DNA of 64,000 nucleotides, from contig NC_090942.1 in assembly GCF_040807025.1 (NCBI RefSeq), positions 64,498,911 to 64,562,910 of the forward strand, written 5' to 3'. The notes under the pieces were generated by a model. That model had not been told where the DNA came from, made no database searches, and worked only from the letters and a program-made list of their open reading frames with translations. Shown here piece by piece: positions 13,406 to 24,982 of this stretch (position 1 is its first letter; the number at the start of each line of letters is the position of its first letter). This DNA is from Struthio camelus. Taxonomy: Eukaryota > Chordata > Aves > Struthioniformes > Struthionidae. The position numbers and the translations under genes were made by a program.

Positions 13406-14426
13406 GTTTTAATAATGGATAGAAGTCAAGCTGGTGCAACTTCCCCACATCAGGCAATTTCATTGCAGTGGGATAAACCCCTCTCCATGAATATTTCTCA
13501 TTTGAAACATTTCAGCAATTTGGATATGATAATTCCTTGGAAATACAAGCTTTATCAATATAAACCAGGATTAAACTACTCTGAGTCTTTCCATCAATGC
13601 AAACAAGAGTGTTTATCAGGATCTTACATAAATAGGAGCAGCTTTGTGCATGAATTGGATAGTGTGGTTTAAATTGTCTCACTGCAGTTTAGCATGGCTT
13701 AGTTAAACGGGCAGGTGCGAGCTGAATAAATACAACCAATGTTAAATTCCTACAAAAGAGTCCACATACAAATTGCACTGGAATAACTGAATTTAATTTC
13801 AAACCAGCCCAAACAAGCCTTAAGCTTCCATAGCAGAGTTTTCACTAGTATCAGTAAATAGGCTTTATAACACAGTTTAGTGAGCGAATACGACTCAGTA
13901 CAATCAATGAGTTAGATCAGTTTACTCATGTAACCTGGCTCATAGCTTAGGCGCAGTTCACATGCTTAGTAATGGATCTGGTAACATTGATCCTGCAGAA
14001 ATTAGGTCTGTTTGCCCACTTTCTATTTCAATGCCAAGGTCATGTACTGGCTTGCCTTAAGGCAGTCTAACGTAGACTGGTAACTAGTCTTTCAACGTCC
14101 AGTTGCCGCTCGTGCTCTCACCTCAAGCATATGCGATTACACATTCAACGAGGGCTATATTATACTGTCTTATTACAAGGACTCGAGGAAAAGAAAGTTT
14201 TCTCTGCACAGTGGGATGTACTGTAGTGGCCTGCAGGGGCTGAAGTCTTCTCCACAGTCGCTGGCAGTTCTGACCTGCTGGGGATGATGAAGCCTTGCTT
14301 AGATCTGGCCGTTCTTGGTTAAAGGTATGTGACTGTTCTTTTTTGGTCCTTAGTGACTGAAATGCTTTGTAGGTCTGTCTGCACCTTGCTGCTCCAGGGT
14401 GTTGCCATATGCTTGCTACCCCTGCT

Positions 14427-14596
14427 TCAGGATACCAAATATTTGGGTTCATCAGGCTGCAGTTTCATAAGCTTGTCCACACAGAGCAAGATGAGAGTCA
14501 GAAACCAGAGGCTCCAGCCGACAGCAGCTGCAATCCATCCGTAATCGTCCACACCTGTCGGGCAACATATGGCAGCTTGTGTGCAGAAGTTCATGC
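14427..14596 (-). CDS. TMEM213: TMEM213 last coding exon
   Basis: Read on the minus strand, the acceptor is ...ctttgctgccag with AG at 14598-14597. The exon completes a phase-1 codon and then encodes 55 residues from MNFC to a TGA at 14429-14427. Four Cys occur in the first eleven residues (MNFC, then AICC), as in the mammalian protein. Then come TGVDDYGW and a hydrophobic segment, IAAAVGWSLWFLTLILLCVD, which is the membrane helix. A basic KLMKL motif and an acidic-proline tail (QPDEPKYLVS) follow. The helix is nearly identical to human TMEM213, which makes this the firmest part of the gene. The antisense and shifted open frames over the same bases are shadows. Confidence 0.95.
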
Positions 14597-17500
14597 CTGG
14601 CAGCAAAGAAATGGAAGTGAGCTGATGTGATGCACAGCAGGCTTTTCTTTGCTGGAAGGTGAATGGGGCAGTGACTTTCCTGTCTGCCCAGTGGCCTGTC
14701 ACTCTGCCTTTGCATCTTTCCCCTAAACCTGGTTCTTATCCTGGCGGATAGCAAAATTCAGCTTCTAACTGTGTGTCTTCAGGATGGGTCATCTGTCCTC
14801 CCTGGTTGGTCGAACACCTGAGCTGGTCCGCTCATCACTGCCCACCATTACTGAACTCTTTTAAAACACCTACTTAGCATCTGCTCAGGCAATTTTAGGA
14901 ATGGAATGTGGTGAAAGTAGCTAGTTACAATTAAAAATAAATGTGGGGAAGAGAAAGAGTTTCATGTGTGAGAGTAAGAGGATCTCAGAGAAACACGTTC
15001 AGCAGGATATCTAATATTTTAGACACCCAATACCACTGTTGGCAATGGAAGCCGTGGCTGCTCTGTGCTGGGCTGTGAACTGTGACTTCCTTGTGTTTTG
15101 CAGTAGTTACACATGTCACCAGTGGGACTCCCTGCTTTCCATGGTTAAAAATGAAATAATTGTTAACAATGGCATATATTTTTTCTTGTATCTTTTGCAT
15201 CTTTTTTGTTTTTCAAGTTTCTACAGTCAGTTAAGGAATATGTCATTAGTTGTGCCTGTTGCTCAGGCACTGTAAAGAGCAGTTTCACAGCAGAGGGTAA
15301 ATGTCTTGCATTTATCTAGAGAAGGGACAGAGGATGCCTGTCTCCTCTCATCTATGTCATGCTTTGAGGTGGCACGCTTCTCTTGGTACTCTGGGAAGTG
15401 CTGGCGCTTGGGGGTGTTTGGCATTTAGGATGGAGGATGACTCCGTGAGGGCTGGTGGGATCTCAGATTACTTACGGTTGGCTGTTTGGGGAAGGCCTGG
15501 TGGGTGAGGGAGAAAGGTGCTCCTAGGAGTCCCCATTTGTGCATATGGACATCTAGCCTGGCAGGGAGCATTAGGATACACAAACCGACTGAGCTATGAA
15601 TTAGTCTAATCAAAGCTACAAGTCCACCTGAATGTACCTTGGATATAATGGGCATACCAGTGGAGAAGTCTTAAAAATGGATCCTAGTGTTTCATCCACA
15701 ACTGAAACTTTCAGTTAAGTGCATGATAATGGGTAAATCTTTTCCAGAGCAGCCTCTCAACGACCTTTGTAGTCTCGATACCTGGCTTTATCATGGTTGT
15801 CATGACTTAAGAAGACTTACTAAGGCATGGTGGTTCATACTCGGTTGTGGGCTTGGAGCTTGTTGAAACATTGGAGCCTTCTTCAGCTCAGGAGAAAGCA
15901 GAGGAGAAAAGACAAATTGGATTAGAAAGGCAAAACCAGAGATTGACATGAAAAGCTAAAAGCTGTGGGCCTTGCAGGGAGGGATCTGTGTGGCAGCCTG
16001 ATGGAAAACAACTTTGAGAAAAACAAGCTCCACCCCCAAATGTAGTGGCATCAAAGTAAGCTTCCCTCACCCTACTGCTGTCAACAGGGGCTTAGAGACA
16101 CCTGCGCTGACATCAGCAACAACAAGTGGTTAAATCACTGTGCCTTTGCTTGAGTATGACCCTGGTGCGAGCTGTTCACTCAGAGCCCACATTAGCCCCC
16201 CTCCTTTCCAAGAGAGCTCCCAGTCTACATGGGCAGAATCAGCAAGGACTGAAATGAGAGAAAGCATCCAGTGGCATGGGCTGATCCGTGACCAGTGAGT
16301 TGTACGTCCACGTCTTCTTGTCCTTAGAAAAATCCCCATGGCTTCCAAGGTGCAAAGGAAGCTGGCAGAGCTGAGAACTGAGCCTACCAGCGCTGCATCT
16401 CAGCAAATTCACCACAGGCTCTTTGTGAAGCCTAACCTCACAGGTAGGAGGTTGAACCAATCTAATTCTTGGCCTTGTTGAAGTCCTCTTGTTCCAGGGA
16501 CCAAGCAGAGGTTATGAGAGAGCGCCATTTCCAGTCAAACCATCATTCTCAGCGGCAAACAGGGAGTGTAATAGAGATAGAAATTCAGTTCCAGCTTGAT
16601 TTCACTGAAGTCTTCAAAATAAATCATTCAGGTTTAGTTTCAGCTCAAGATAACAAAGCAGTACAAGACCTTTGCACAGCCTTTTGATTTGAGTAATAGT
16701 AAATAAACTGATGCTGTCCTGCAAGAGACGTCCCCCTCGGGTTTACCTGTTGTTGTTCAGATTTCCATTTTGAGCTGACTGAGTGACAGCAAGACTGTTG
16801 CTGTCACGCTGGGAGTGGATTCCCATACAGCCCACTTTAGGGTAGCATATGAATACTTCTCATTCCCCTTTCTTTCTCACCTAGGACTTGCTGTATGACC
16901 TTGGCCGAGTCCATTCAGTGTGAGCTTATGTTTTTTTTCTAAGTTAATAAATACCTCACAGGAGCACTGGGAAGAAACATTAAAAACTGTGCAAGATTGT
17001 GCATGACCTGTGGAGGAAAGTGCTGTAGAACAGAGTCTTGGTTCATGTTTATAGACTTTGCAGCCCAAAGGACAGACTGTCAAAGCAAACCCATCAAACA
17101 GTTTGGCAGTTGACAAGCGGTGCTGATACACAAGTGCAGGCAGTGTCCAGATGGGAAAAGAGCAGCTCAAGGGTCTCATTTACCTTTTGTTTTTAGGAAG
17201 CTTCTCTAATTAAGAGGGTAGTAGAGCCAGATTTCCTGCAAAAAGCACCTAATAAGAGCTAAACCAGATTATACGAAGCCTCTTGAGTGGTATTTCAGAA
17301 TGGTCCCTGCCTCAGCTAGCATGCGGAAGCCAAGAAATTGGTCTGTGACTGTAATCTCCTGTCTCCTTGCAATTCAGTAGAGCAAACTGCAGCTCAATCA
17401 CACTTATAGCTGATCTGTAAACCTCTGGTAAAACATAGTCTCTACAGAAAGATGCTGTAATCGATCGCATTAAGTAATTCTCATGAACAGCATTCAGTTC

Positions 17501-17713
17501 CAGCTCTTTGTGTTTTTTAGATGAGACAAGGAAGCCCACCTTGTTTTTAAAGAATAAATTACTGTCAATAGGCAATAGAGAGAAGAGTGAGGGAAAAGGC
17601 AAGGTACAGGGGTGTGAGAAAAGAGAAATACCTGCTGAGGAAGAATACAGGAGACTGGCGGTGACCAAGAACATGGCAAGCACTGCCCAGGACGTGCTGG
17701 TGAAATGCTTCAT
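14427..17713 (-). CDS. TMEM213: TMEM213, small single-pass transmembrane protein (gene span, one exon unresolved)
   Basis: The coding span runs from a candidate start codon at 17713-17711 to a TGA at 14429-14427 on the minus strand. Exon 17632-17713 supplies a signal peptide. Exon 14427-14596 supplies a Cys-rich luminal/extracellular segment, one transmembrane helix and a short cytoplasmic tail. The first exon ends in phase 1 and the last begins in phase 1, so they could join in frame, but the human protein (about 107 residues) has an extra Ser-rich segment between them. A middle exon of length divisible by three should therefore lie between 14597 and 17631. I searched the minus strand by eye and found no candidate with a convincing acceptor, donor and open frame. 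The gene is convergent with KIAA1549 and divergent from ATP6V0A4, as in human. Its function is not established. From memory, human TMEM213 is enriched in acid-base transporting kidney cells, where ATP6V0A4 also acts. Confidence 0.85.
14597..17631 (-). other. TMEM213: TMEM213 intron(s); middle exon not located
   Basis: Three kb between the two recognised TMEM213 exons. It contains a perfect 10-bp inverted repeat at 16783-16807. One weak middle-exon possibility ends at the donor-like site next to 15033, but it lacks a credible pyrimidine tract and is not called. The open frames on either strand show no family resemblance. Confidence 0.6.
16783..16807. repeat. Perfect inverted repeat, 10-bp arms, 5-base loop
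   Basis: GTGACAGCAA at 16783-16792 is separated by GACTG from its exact reverse complement at 16798-16807. It lies inside the TMEM213 intron region. The hairpin is too short on its own for a typical microRNA precursor, and pairing does not obviously continue outside the arms. Confidence 0.9.
17632..17713 (-). CDS. TMEM213: TMEM213 first coding exon (signal peptide)
   Basis: From an ATG at 17713-17711 the frame encodes MKHFTSTSWAVLAMFLVTAS, continues LLYSSSA, and ends one base into the next codon at a consensus donor (GCAG|GTATTT, GT at 17631-17630). Composition and length fit a cleavable signal peptide with a probable cut after SSSA. Human TMEM213 also begins with a signal peptide ending in Cys-Ser-Ala and is the divergent neighbour of ATP6V0A4. 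The plus-strand open frame across these bases (17508-17960) is taken as an antisense shadow. Confidence is moderate because signal peptides are not conserved enough to identify a gene alone. Confidence 0.65.
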
Positions 17714-18200
17714 GCCAGGGGTCCAGGTGCCACCTGAGCGGCTGTGCGGATCAGTTCCTTGTTGCTGGCAGCTCTGGTTCGGTAGATCCTCGATAAGTTT
17801 CGTAGCCGGGTGTTTGGGGCGGAGGGTGGAGCAAAGGAGCTTCCTGCTGCCAGGACACCTTGAACTTTCCTATCACAACGGGGTGATGAAAGAGCAGGGC
17901 TCCGAGCACAACAGCCCAGCCACCTGGCAGGCTCCAGCAGGAGGTGGATACCAACAGTGAGGCAGGCGGAGGTCCCCTGAAGGGCAGCCCTGAAGTTGTC
18001 TACCCAGGATCTACTTCAGCCTGAAAGAAGAAAGGCCTCTGAGAGCCAGCGTTTCCTGGCAGGGCCCCAGGTGGCTGCGCTCTGTTGCACTCCTGTTTGA
18101 TCTCGTGTAGGTGGTCTGAAAGAGCTGGGTAAGAAGCCGAGGATGGGGTAGAGAATTTTTCTCCCAATTTTGCTCTGCTTTTGCATGATTGCTGGGTTTG

Positions 18201-18223
18201 CCCCCCCACCCACCCCCCACCCC
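18201..18223 (-). promoter_or_regulatory. Potential G-quadruplex upstream of TMEM213
   Basis: On the minus strand this reads as four G runs of 4, 6, 3 and 7 separated by single T residues, a strict quadruplex motif with one-base loops. It sits about 490 bases upstream of the TMEM213 start codon, with the G-rich strand being the sense strand. The motif is seen directly; a promoter role is inferred. Confidence 0.5.
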
Positions 18224-21200
18224 ACACTGCCCAGCAGGGCTACTGTGCATTTTTTAGAAGGGAGTCAGCCATCTGGCTGGTGTAGCAGCCACGGAGTTAA
18301 CACGGGATATGGGTACTTGTCCACCAAGAAATGGGCTGAAACCAGTTGCTTCCTGTGGGCAGCTGGCAGTTATTGCGTAGTCACTACTGCCTTTCCTGAA
18401 AGATCTGCATTCAGTTATGGATTGGGATCAGTTAAAGCTACAGGTCTTTCCGCACAGGAGAAGCTGTCGCTGTTGTCACTGTGCCAGCATGGCTGTGGCA
18501 GCGCTGCTCCCCCACCGACATGCCACATGGTGCCAGCAGCACGTGTTTTTCTTGTGTCGCAGTTATGTCATCTCTGCCATGGCACAGGTAAAGCCAATAG
18601 CTGCTGCTTTCTGCCAGCACGGCTCTTTCTGCAAACTGGGAGGGTTGCTGGCAAGGCGCTATCAGCCAGAGGGTAGGAAGTTTTCCACAGGGCTGGAAAA
18701 GCCACGCTGTTGATACGCTTGTGAAGTTGGCCTGGGCTGAGGGGCGATGCATAGTGCTGCACTTCCCCAAGCTGCGGCTCTGCTTCTTCCTACTTTTTAC
18801 CTGCCGTGATGTCCTTGTTAACGAAAACTTTAGAAGTTAAAGCAGACAGGAAACTCTTGGAGAGCTGGTTTCAGCAAGGAGCAGATTGCTGGTCTGCTCA
18901 GCTGTGATTGCATGTGACTTCAGGTGCTTGTGTGAAAATGAAGCTATCTGGGGCTGATTCAGGCCATGCAGGCGTGCCTATGAGGATGCCAAGCGTGGTG
19001 GGCAAGGAGGAAGGCTTCTGGGGCAGCACACTCAAATGCGATAGGCAGTATCTTAGTATTTTCTTAACATTTTCTCTTTTTTTTTTTTCCCACGCTAGTG
19101 AAATCAGTAGGGAGCGGCATAATAGACTTGCCCATGGGAACTGTAGTGAACTGCAATGGGGCACTGCTAAAAAGCTGTGAGTTTTTTTGTTTGTTCTCCC
19201 TTTATTTTAAAGAAAAGCTTGAGAGAAAAACCCATGAAGGCCTAGCCCTGCCTGGTGTTTCTGTGGGGGGGAAAAGTGCTAGGACGAGCACAGAGTTAGA
19301 GGGGCAGCACGGACTTTGTTTTCTCCAAGGCAGCGCTCCAGGCCCGTCTGTGCAGCACAACGCCCTGCTGTAGCAAGGTGGCTCCAGCTGCCCTTGCAAA
19401 TCGGACTCAGGCCAGTTGCAGCAGCCAGGCTGCACGCGAGCTGCCCAGCCCTCTGCAGACCCGAGCATGTTCATGCAGCACCTTGTCAGGCTATCAGGGC
19501 TGGCTTCTATTCCACGGTGGCCACCTCCACACGGGTGCTGCTGTGGTTCCCACCACAACCTTGCTGGCTTGTCCCTGCTGCTGGCCACTGCCAAAGCCAG
19601 GAGGCACGTGGGTGCTTCACTATCCTTGCCCATTCGGCCTGTTGCCTCTCGGGGAGCATGAGGTCATGCCAAGAGAAGGCACTGGGTCTCTGAAGAAAGG
19701 AGCATCATCACCAATCTGACTTCCATTGCTGAAAGTTCTTATTTTTTTACAAGCTGAAATATTTCCATGATGCAAAAAACATAAGCAGCCCGAGATTACC
19801 CTTGGAAAAAGAACATACCAAGTTGCTGATAAAGACAGACCAGTTGAGACGGGCGTATTTATAGATCTTGTTTTCATGTCAACATGCCCATTGCAGCTGG
19901 TGAAGATAGGGCTGCCGCCAGCCAGCCTGCGACAGCCTTCTCCTGTGGGAGCTGTCCTTGACGTATGCTGCCCCATCTCCCAGTGCCAACCAAGAAGCTG
20001 TCAAAGGTGTATCTTGCTTGACTGACAATAAAACTAGATGTGTGACCCTAGTGATGATCACTCAGCAGCCTTGATAGATATGAATCATTGCAGAAGATGA
20101 TCTACTTAAAAAATGCTCTTAGTGCTCAGGGTTAATTGCAATTAGCCTGTAGAATAATGTTCATATCTGCTTAATTTCAGTATCCAAGTCCTCCCATGTT
20201 AATTTTATTTTAATCTATTTTTATCTGAGTACTCTGTTACATCAAAACTGAAACTAAATTATTTACTGGGGGAGAGCAGTATGTTCTGTTTCAGCTTCAC
20301 CTTTCCTTTCTGAATTTCTCACCTGTGATTCCTGCTGAAAGTTGATCTGGCAATTAATACTGCAAGAATGATGAGTACAAAAGTGTTTTATGCAATAGAA
20401 AATGTCTGAAGGGAAATAAAAGAAGAAACTGCACTGCTGTTACATAAATGATTCAATTTGTAATGAAACATCTTTTGAATGTTAACTATTACCCAAATGC
20501 TTTTTGTCAGCTTGCAGTTAAACATGTCCATTTCTGAGGGAGGCTGAGAATACTTTGCATAATTATCATTATATGTTTCTTTTCCTTTCCTAATTTTTTT
20601 CTCTGCTTAGTTCAGAAAGGGCCTATTCCAAAGTCTCTTGAAGCAGTCAGTGAAAAGGCTGCTGCTGGCCTCAGTGATTTTTAGATAGGATTGAAAATGA
20701 AGGCTTTGTTTGATAAGTTCAGACACAATAGCAGCCTTATAAATTCATTGCCTGACACAAATTTGGATTTATTTCGCTCCTTATGCGTAAGAAGTTCACA
20801 TTTCAGTGTTGTGACTCTCCAGTGTCCAAGGAGTCACGAAGAATGATAGGACTCTCCAAAGTTTTCCGTAGTTTGGTTTCAGTGCATCACATGAACTCCT
20901 GTCTCCATAGGGGTATTCTGGCACTCAAAGCACAGACATCAGCACCAAAAGCTACATGGGTCTTCCTTTGCTTTGGCTTTCACTTCCATGTAGTTCTAAA
21001 TGCGTGACTCAGTTTACTTTAAAACCATATACTTCCCTGCTCCTCTCCCAGGAGACTATTCCACAGTGCGTAGAGCTGCTGGTCAGCTTCTTCTGAAAAT
21101 TATTAGGAGGCAATACCTACCGTTGAGTAGATTTTGTGCCACAGTGAGAGCTTCAAACATAAGTTTTTCTGCTGAGCTAAGTATTATCCTTGAAACATCA

Positions 21201-21235
21201 CCATCAGGTGTGGCTCTCGGGATCATTGCCTTTGT

Positions 21236-21260
21236 CACACACACACGCATATACGCATAC
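21236..21260. repeat. CA-type microsatellite, interrupted
   Basis: A short run of CA dinucleotides that decays into imperfect cgcata units. It is too short to be informative beyond marking low complexity. Confidence 0.6.
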
Positions 21261-22430
21261 CCTCACTCTGTCTATATAAATATATTTTCTGTGTACATAT
21301 ATTATATTTTATATTCTAAATGAATCTGAATGCTGCTGAAGTCCTGTTGCATCCCTGCAGCGAACAGCATGACGGTAACTGAGCGGTAGCACCATACATA
21401 ACTTGGTGCAAAACACACAACCCCTGAGAGCACAGCAAACCACATACATCAACTGTGGCCTGACAGACAAGAGGAAAATATGATCAGAGGACAAATCCCT
21501 TTCTTACAGAAGACACTTGAGGTCAATTCAACTACACTCCTACTCTGGTTTTAATGTACCTGAGGTGCTACTCCATTTAACTATGGCAATGAAAGGCAGC
21601 TTTGAAAGTTCACCAATTAATGTTCTATGTAGCCACTCAAAGCCTTCCTGATAGTGGAGCTAAGCATGGAGTGTAGCTCAGATACTGCTCCTGGAAACTC
21701 CTACAGGTGCATTAAACTTTCCTAGGCTGATGAAAATTAAGATACCCCGGGCTGAAGGTTTTGTGCGTTTGGGACCTCCCTTAGTTTTGTGCGTTGACGC
21801 ACTTAAGTTGATACTTACTAGTTGTTATTCACTAGGGCTCTACATGGAAGAGATCTCACAAAAGAGATCTTAGTAATAAAAGACGAAGAAGTTGCTAGGT
21901 ACTGTGTGCTATTGCTGGTATCACAGCAGAGGCTCTATCTTTTATGCTGGTTTTGTAGATAACAAAATCTCCAAGTGCAGAAGAGGCACCTAGTGGGAGG
22001 GCAGAGCCTGCTTGTTAGCAACCAGATTTCTTAGTCTGTATCGTGGGGTGATCTCCCTCCTAGAGTGGACTTTATTTATAAATAAAAGAACAAGGTACTT
22101 AGAGAAATGCCCAACTACAAGCAGGTAAATCTAATGCCAATTATATTGTGTGTCCAACAGAGAGGGGATCATTTTGATTGACATCTTCATTGAAAATGAA
22201 GAGTGTCCATCTAGCTACCTATGAACAGGGGATTTGATTTTTGAAACTAGGAAAACTGGGGGAAAAAAACCAAGGATACAAAGATTTCATTACTGAAATG
22301 AAAGAAGAGGAGAGGAGATGTGCTTTCTGTAAGTTCAGAGGAAAATGGACCTGGCATTTTGAAAAACTTTGCAAACAGCTTTGTGTTTTCCAGCCCCAGG
22401 CTGGGTTTGATACTGGACAAATGTTGAGCT

Positions 22431-22640
22431 AGCGGCACTGGCGTAACCCTGCGCTCCCCCTCCAGCAATTCCCTAGGAGAGAGGCCGAGACGAGGTCCCC
22501 GGGGTGGGCCGGGCTCCCTGAGAAAAGCTCCCTTCGGTTGCCCCTGGCAGAGCTGCAGGTGCGCACAGTGAGCCGCTGATCCGAGCCCCGGCTCCTGTGG
22601 CAATCGGAGCGGATCCCTTCCCTCTTCCCCGCTCCTCTGA
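22431..22640. promoter_or_regulatory. CpG-rich patch, candidate ATP6V0A4 promoter or first exon
   Basis: By eye about 15 CpG dinucleotides occur in roughly 200 bases, far above the flanking sequence, with GC-box-like CCCCGG/GGGCCGGG strings. A second GC-rich stretch follows at about 22850-22930. It lies 4.1 kb upstream of the ATP6V0A4 start codon and 4.7 kb from TMEM213, and could serve either gene. A CAG|GTGCGC string at 22556-22564 could be a splice donor of an untranslated exon, but the match is only moderate. Confidence 0.35.
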
Positions 22641-24965
22641 ATAGCATCCACTGTAGTGGCTCGTCAGCAGCAGCAATAACCTGACCTCTAATAGCAAGAT
22701 TATTTTAAAATAACGTTCTGACTTCTGAATACCAAAGGAATGAAATAGGATATACTTTCTGCTTCTGTCCTCTGCCTGGGAAGAGGGAGAAAAAAGGGTG
22801 AGATAGATGGCTTTGTTGCTGTGCTTCGTACTCCCTCTTCAGCTAATTGCATTCGGTGGCTCGCGCAGCTAGGGTTTCTTTGGTGACGAAGCGTGCGTTG
22901 TGAGCCTCCGCCGCTCCCCTGCCCAGCTCGCTTTAAGTGTAGCTGAGTGTAATTGTGGCTGTGAACAGAAGGAGCATGGGCTAACTGTTGCGCAAAGCAA
23001 ACAGATATCGTCAAGTGAATATGACTCTGGTGGGAGGAAGAATAAGCTGTAGTTTGAGTGGTAGGGGGAATAGCCTGAGAAACCATTTTATTTTATCATG
23101 TCAATACAGCTCAGTCAAGAAGTGAACGATGATTCCTATTATTTAGCATTATAACTGGGGCTGCTAGGCGATGCCCTTCCTTACCTGTACCCGCTTCTCC
23201 TCAGCGCTACGTGGTGGAGGTGACGCTTTTGCGTTTGATGAGTGGCTGACGGCAATGATTTCACTTCTGCCTTGCTGCAAGATAATTTCTCAATTTCTAA
23301 CACAAAGTCCAAAGTTTTCTCAGGCCTTAGCTCTCTTTCTTTGGTAACATCAATAAAAAAAGCAGAGCCGACTGACTCCGGCTGGTACAGGAAGAGCAAA
23401 ATGCAGCCAAAGCAGGTGGGAAGCCAGAGAGCACCACAGTCTCATGGTGCTCCGTGTCGGGGCCTCGTTGCCAGCTCCAGCAGTACAGGGCTGCCAAGCT
23501 TTAGGCCTGCCTGCCAGAATTGCCTCATAATTTTAAATGCCTCTGTTTGGGGCTGCACAGCTTAGACAGCTGGCTTTCAGAAAGTAGCGAGAACCCTCTC
23601 TCACTAGCCGGCCTACGAGGGCCGCTCCTTGTTACTTTTGAATAGAAAACCTTTGTAGTAGAAAGCTCGCTATTGTTACTAACCTTTCTGCATTGTTCCC
23701 TTGGACAAACTATACCCTGCTGCTTGTCAGGTCAGGGTTACTGGGCACCTATGAAAGCCTGGGCCCAAGAAAGCATTTCTTCAGTGAATAATTTACATAT
23801 ACCCATGCATTATCGTTAGCTCTCCTTTGGAGATAAAATTTCTTCTTATGGATGCTACCCTTAATAGTGACCCAACAACCCTTATTTAATGGAACGAAGC
23901 CTTATTTCCACTGACCTCAGTTGGAGTTGTGCCACTGATTTTAGCAGGGGTAGAATTTCTCTCATGAGCCCTTCCTTTTGCAGCTGAAGTGCAGGAAAGC
24001 ATAGAGAGCATCCTTTTTGCACCATGCAACATCTGTTATTTTGAGCAATAAGAATCAAGTTCCCGGCTCTTATAGTTGCCGCATGCTAGCATTACTGTCC
24101 TGACAGAGCCCCTTTCCTATACGCTTCGCTGTATAGCTCCACCAGTCCCTTGGTTGGATGAAATCGGTAATCTCCTACTGTTCTTTTGTCCTTCACTTGT
24201 GTGACTTTGGTAAGGAAAAAACAGGGAGAAGACAGCATAGTAGTTTTCCACCTTCCCGAGGACTGATACTCCATGCAGTGTTTGCAAAATTTTATTGGGT
24301 TATAGATCTCAGAGTACAGCAGGTTTAAAAGCTCTTGCTTGTTTTCAGATTGCCTGTGCTGTGCGAGCAAGCACGCCTGATTTGTTATTAATCCCAACAA
24401 GCTGCATGCTGCCACAACACAGCTTGTTCTTGTCACGGATGGGACGTGAGAGGTTGTGACCGAGCCAGAGAGCTCTGGGTCCAGGCCACCCTGGGACTGT
24501 TTTAGAGCAGAAAGCGTTTCCCTTCTCTGGTCTAGACCAGCTCAAACCTTAAAAGACAAGGTTTTCAGTGTCCTCTGTGAGACAGGGAAGTTAAGCTCCG
24601 TGCTTACTTGCTTGCGGCCAGCAGCTGAAGTGGCAGCTCCGGTCGGCTGGAGCCACGCAGGGGAGCAAGGTAAGCCCGACCGCTCTCAGTGCTGAGCTCC
24701 ACGTTTGCAGCCATACCAAAAAGCAATACTGATATCGGTGTGTGATGGGATTTCTGCCTGGCTGAGGAAAGAGGTCGCCTCTTCCACCTAGGAAAGGGCC
24801 GGGGAGAGTGGACACAGAGGACTGAGAAGTCAGTCCAAGTAAGGCACTTCTCCAAAGCAGTTATGAGCGCTTACAGCACCGGGCTTTACCCTCCCCGAAA
24901 CCTGGTGTGTTTTTGGTGTGGTGTAACACTGCTGGAAAATACCAAACGGAGAAAGTGTGAGTGAA

Positions 24966-24982
24966 TTTTTTTTTTTTTTTTT
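24966..24982. repeat. Poly(T) run, 17 bases
   Basis: A homopolymer in the intergenic region, with a second interrupted T run near 25096-25107. It could be the complement of an old retroposon tail, but no recognisable element body adjoins it. Confidence 0.85.

Noticed and set aside
13415-13672. 85-codon open frame in the intergenic region
   Set aside because: No recognisable domain, start context or splice partner; its length is compatible with chance.
14452-14754. 100-codon minus-strand frame over the TMEM213 exon
   Set aside because: It is the shifted shadow of the true TMEM213 frame, which matches the known membrane helix.
15033-15100. Possible TMEM213 middle exon on the minus strand ending at a donor-like AGTG|GTATTG
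   Set aside because: The frame fits, but there is no credible acceptor or pyrimidine tract and similarity to the mammalian segment is negligible.
16877-17179. 100-codon minus-strand frame ending near a good donor (CCTAG|GTGAGA)
   Set aside because: Its phase at that donor does not match the last TMEM213 exon, and the matching phase carries a stop a short way upstream.
17508-17960. 150-codon open frame on the plus strand
   Set aside because: It is antisense to the TMEM213 signal-peptide exon, has no family resemblance, and several overlapping frames are open in this GC-richer stretch.
18170-18676. 168-codon open frame on the plus strand
   Set aside because: It runs through the C-run tract, is overlapped by long open frames on both strands, and shows no recognisable domain or splice context.
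19202-19633. 143-codon open frame on the minus strand
   Set aside because: GC-rich intergenic DNA with overlapping frames on the other strand and no recognised protein.
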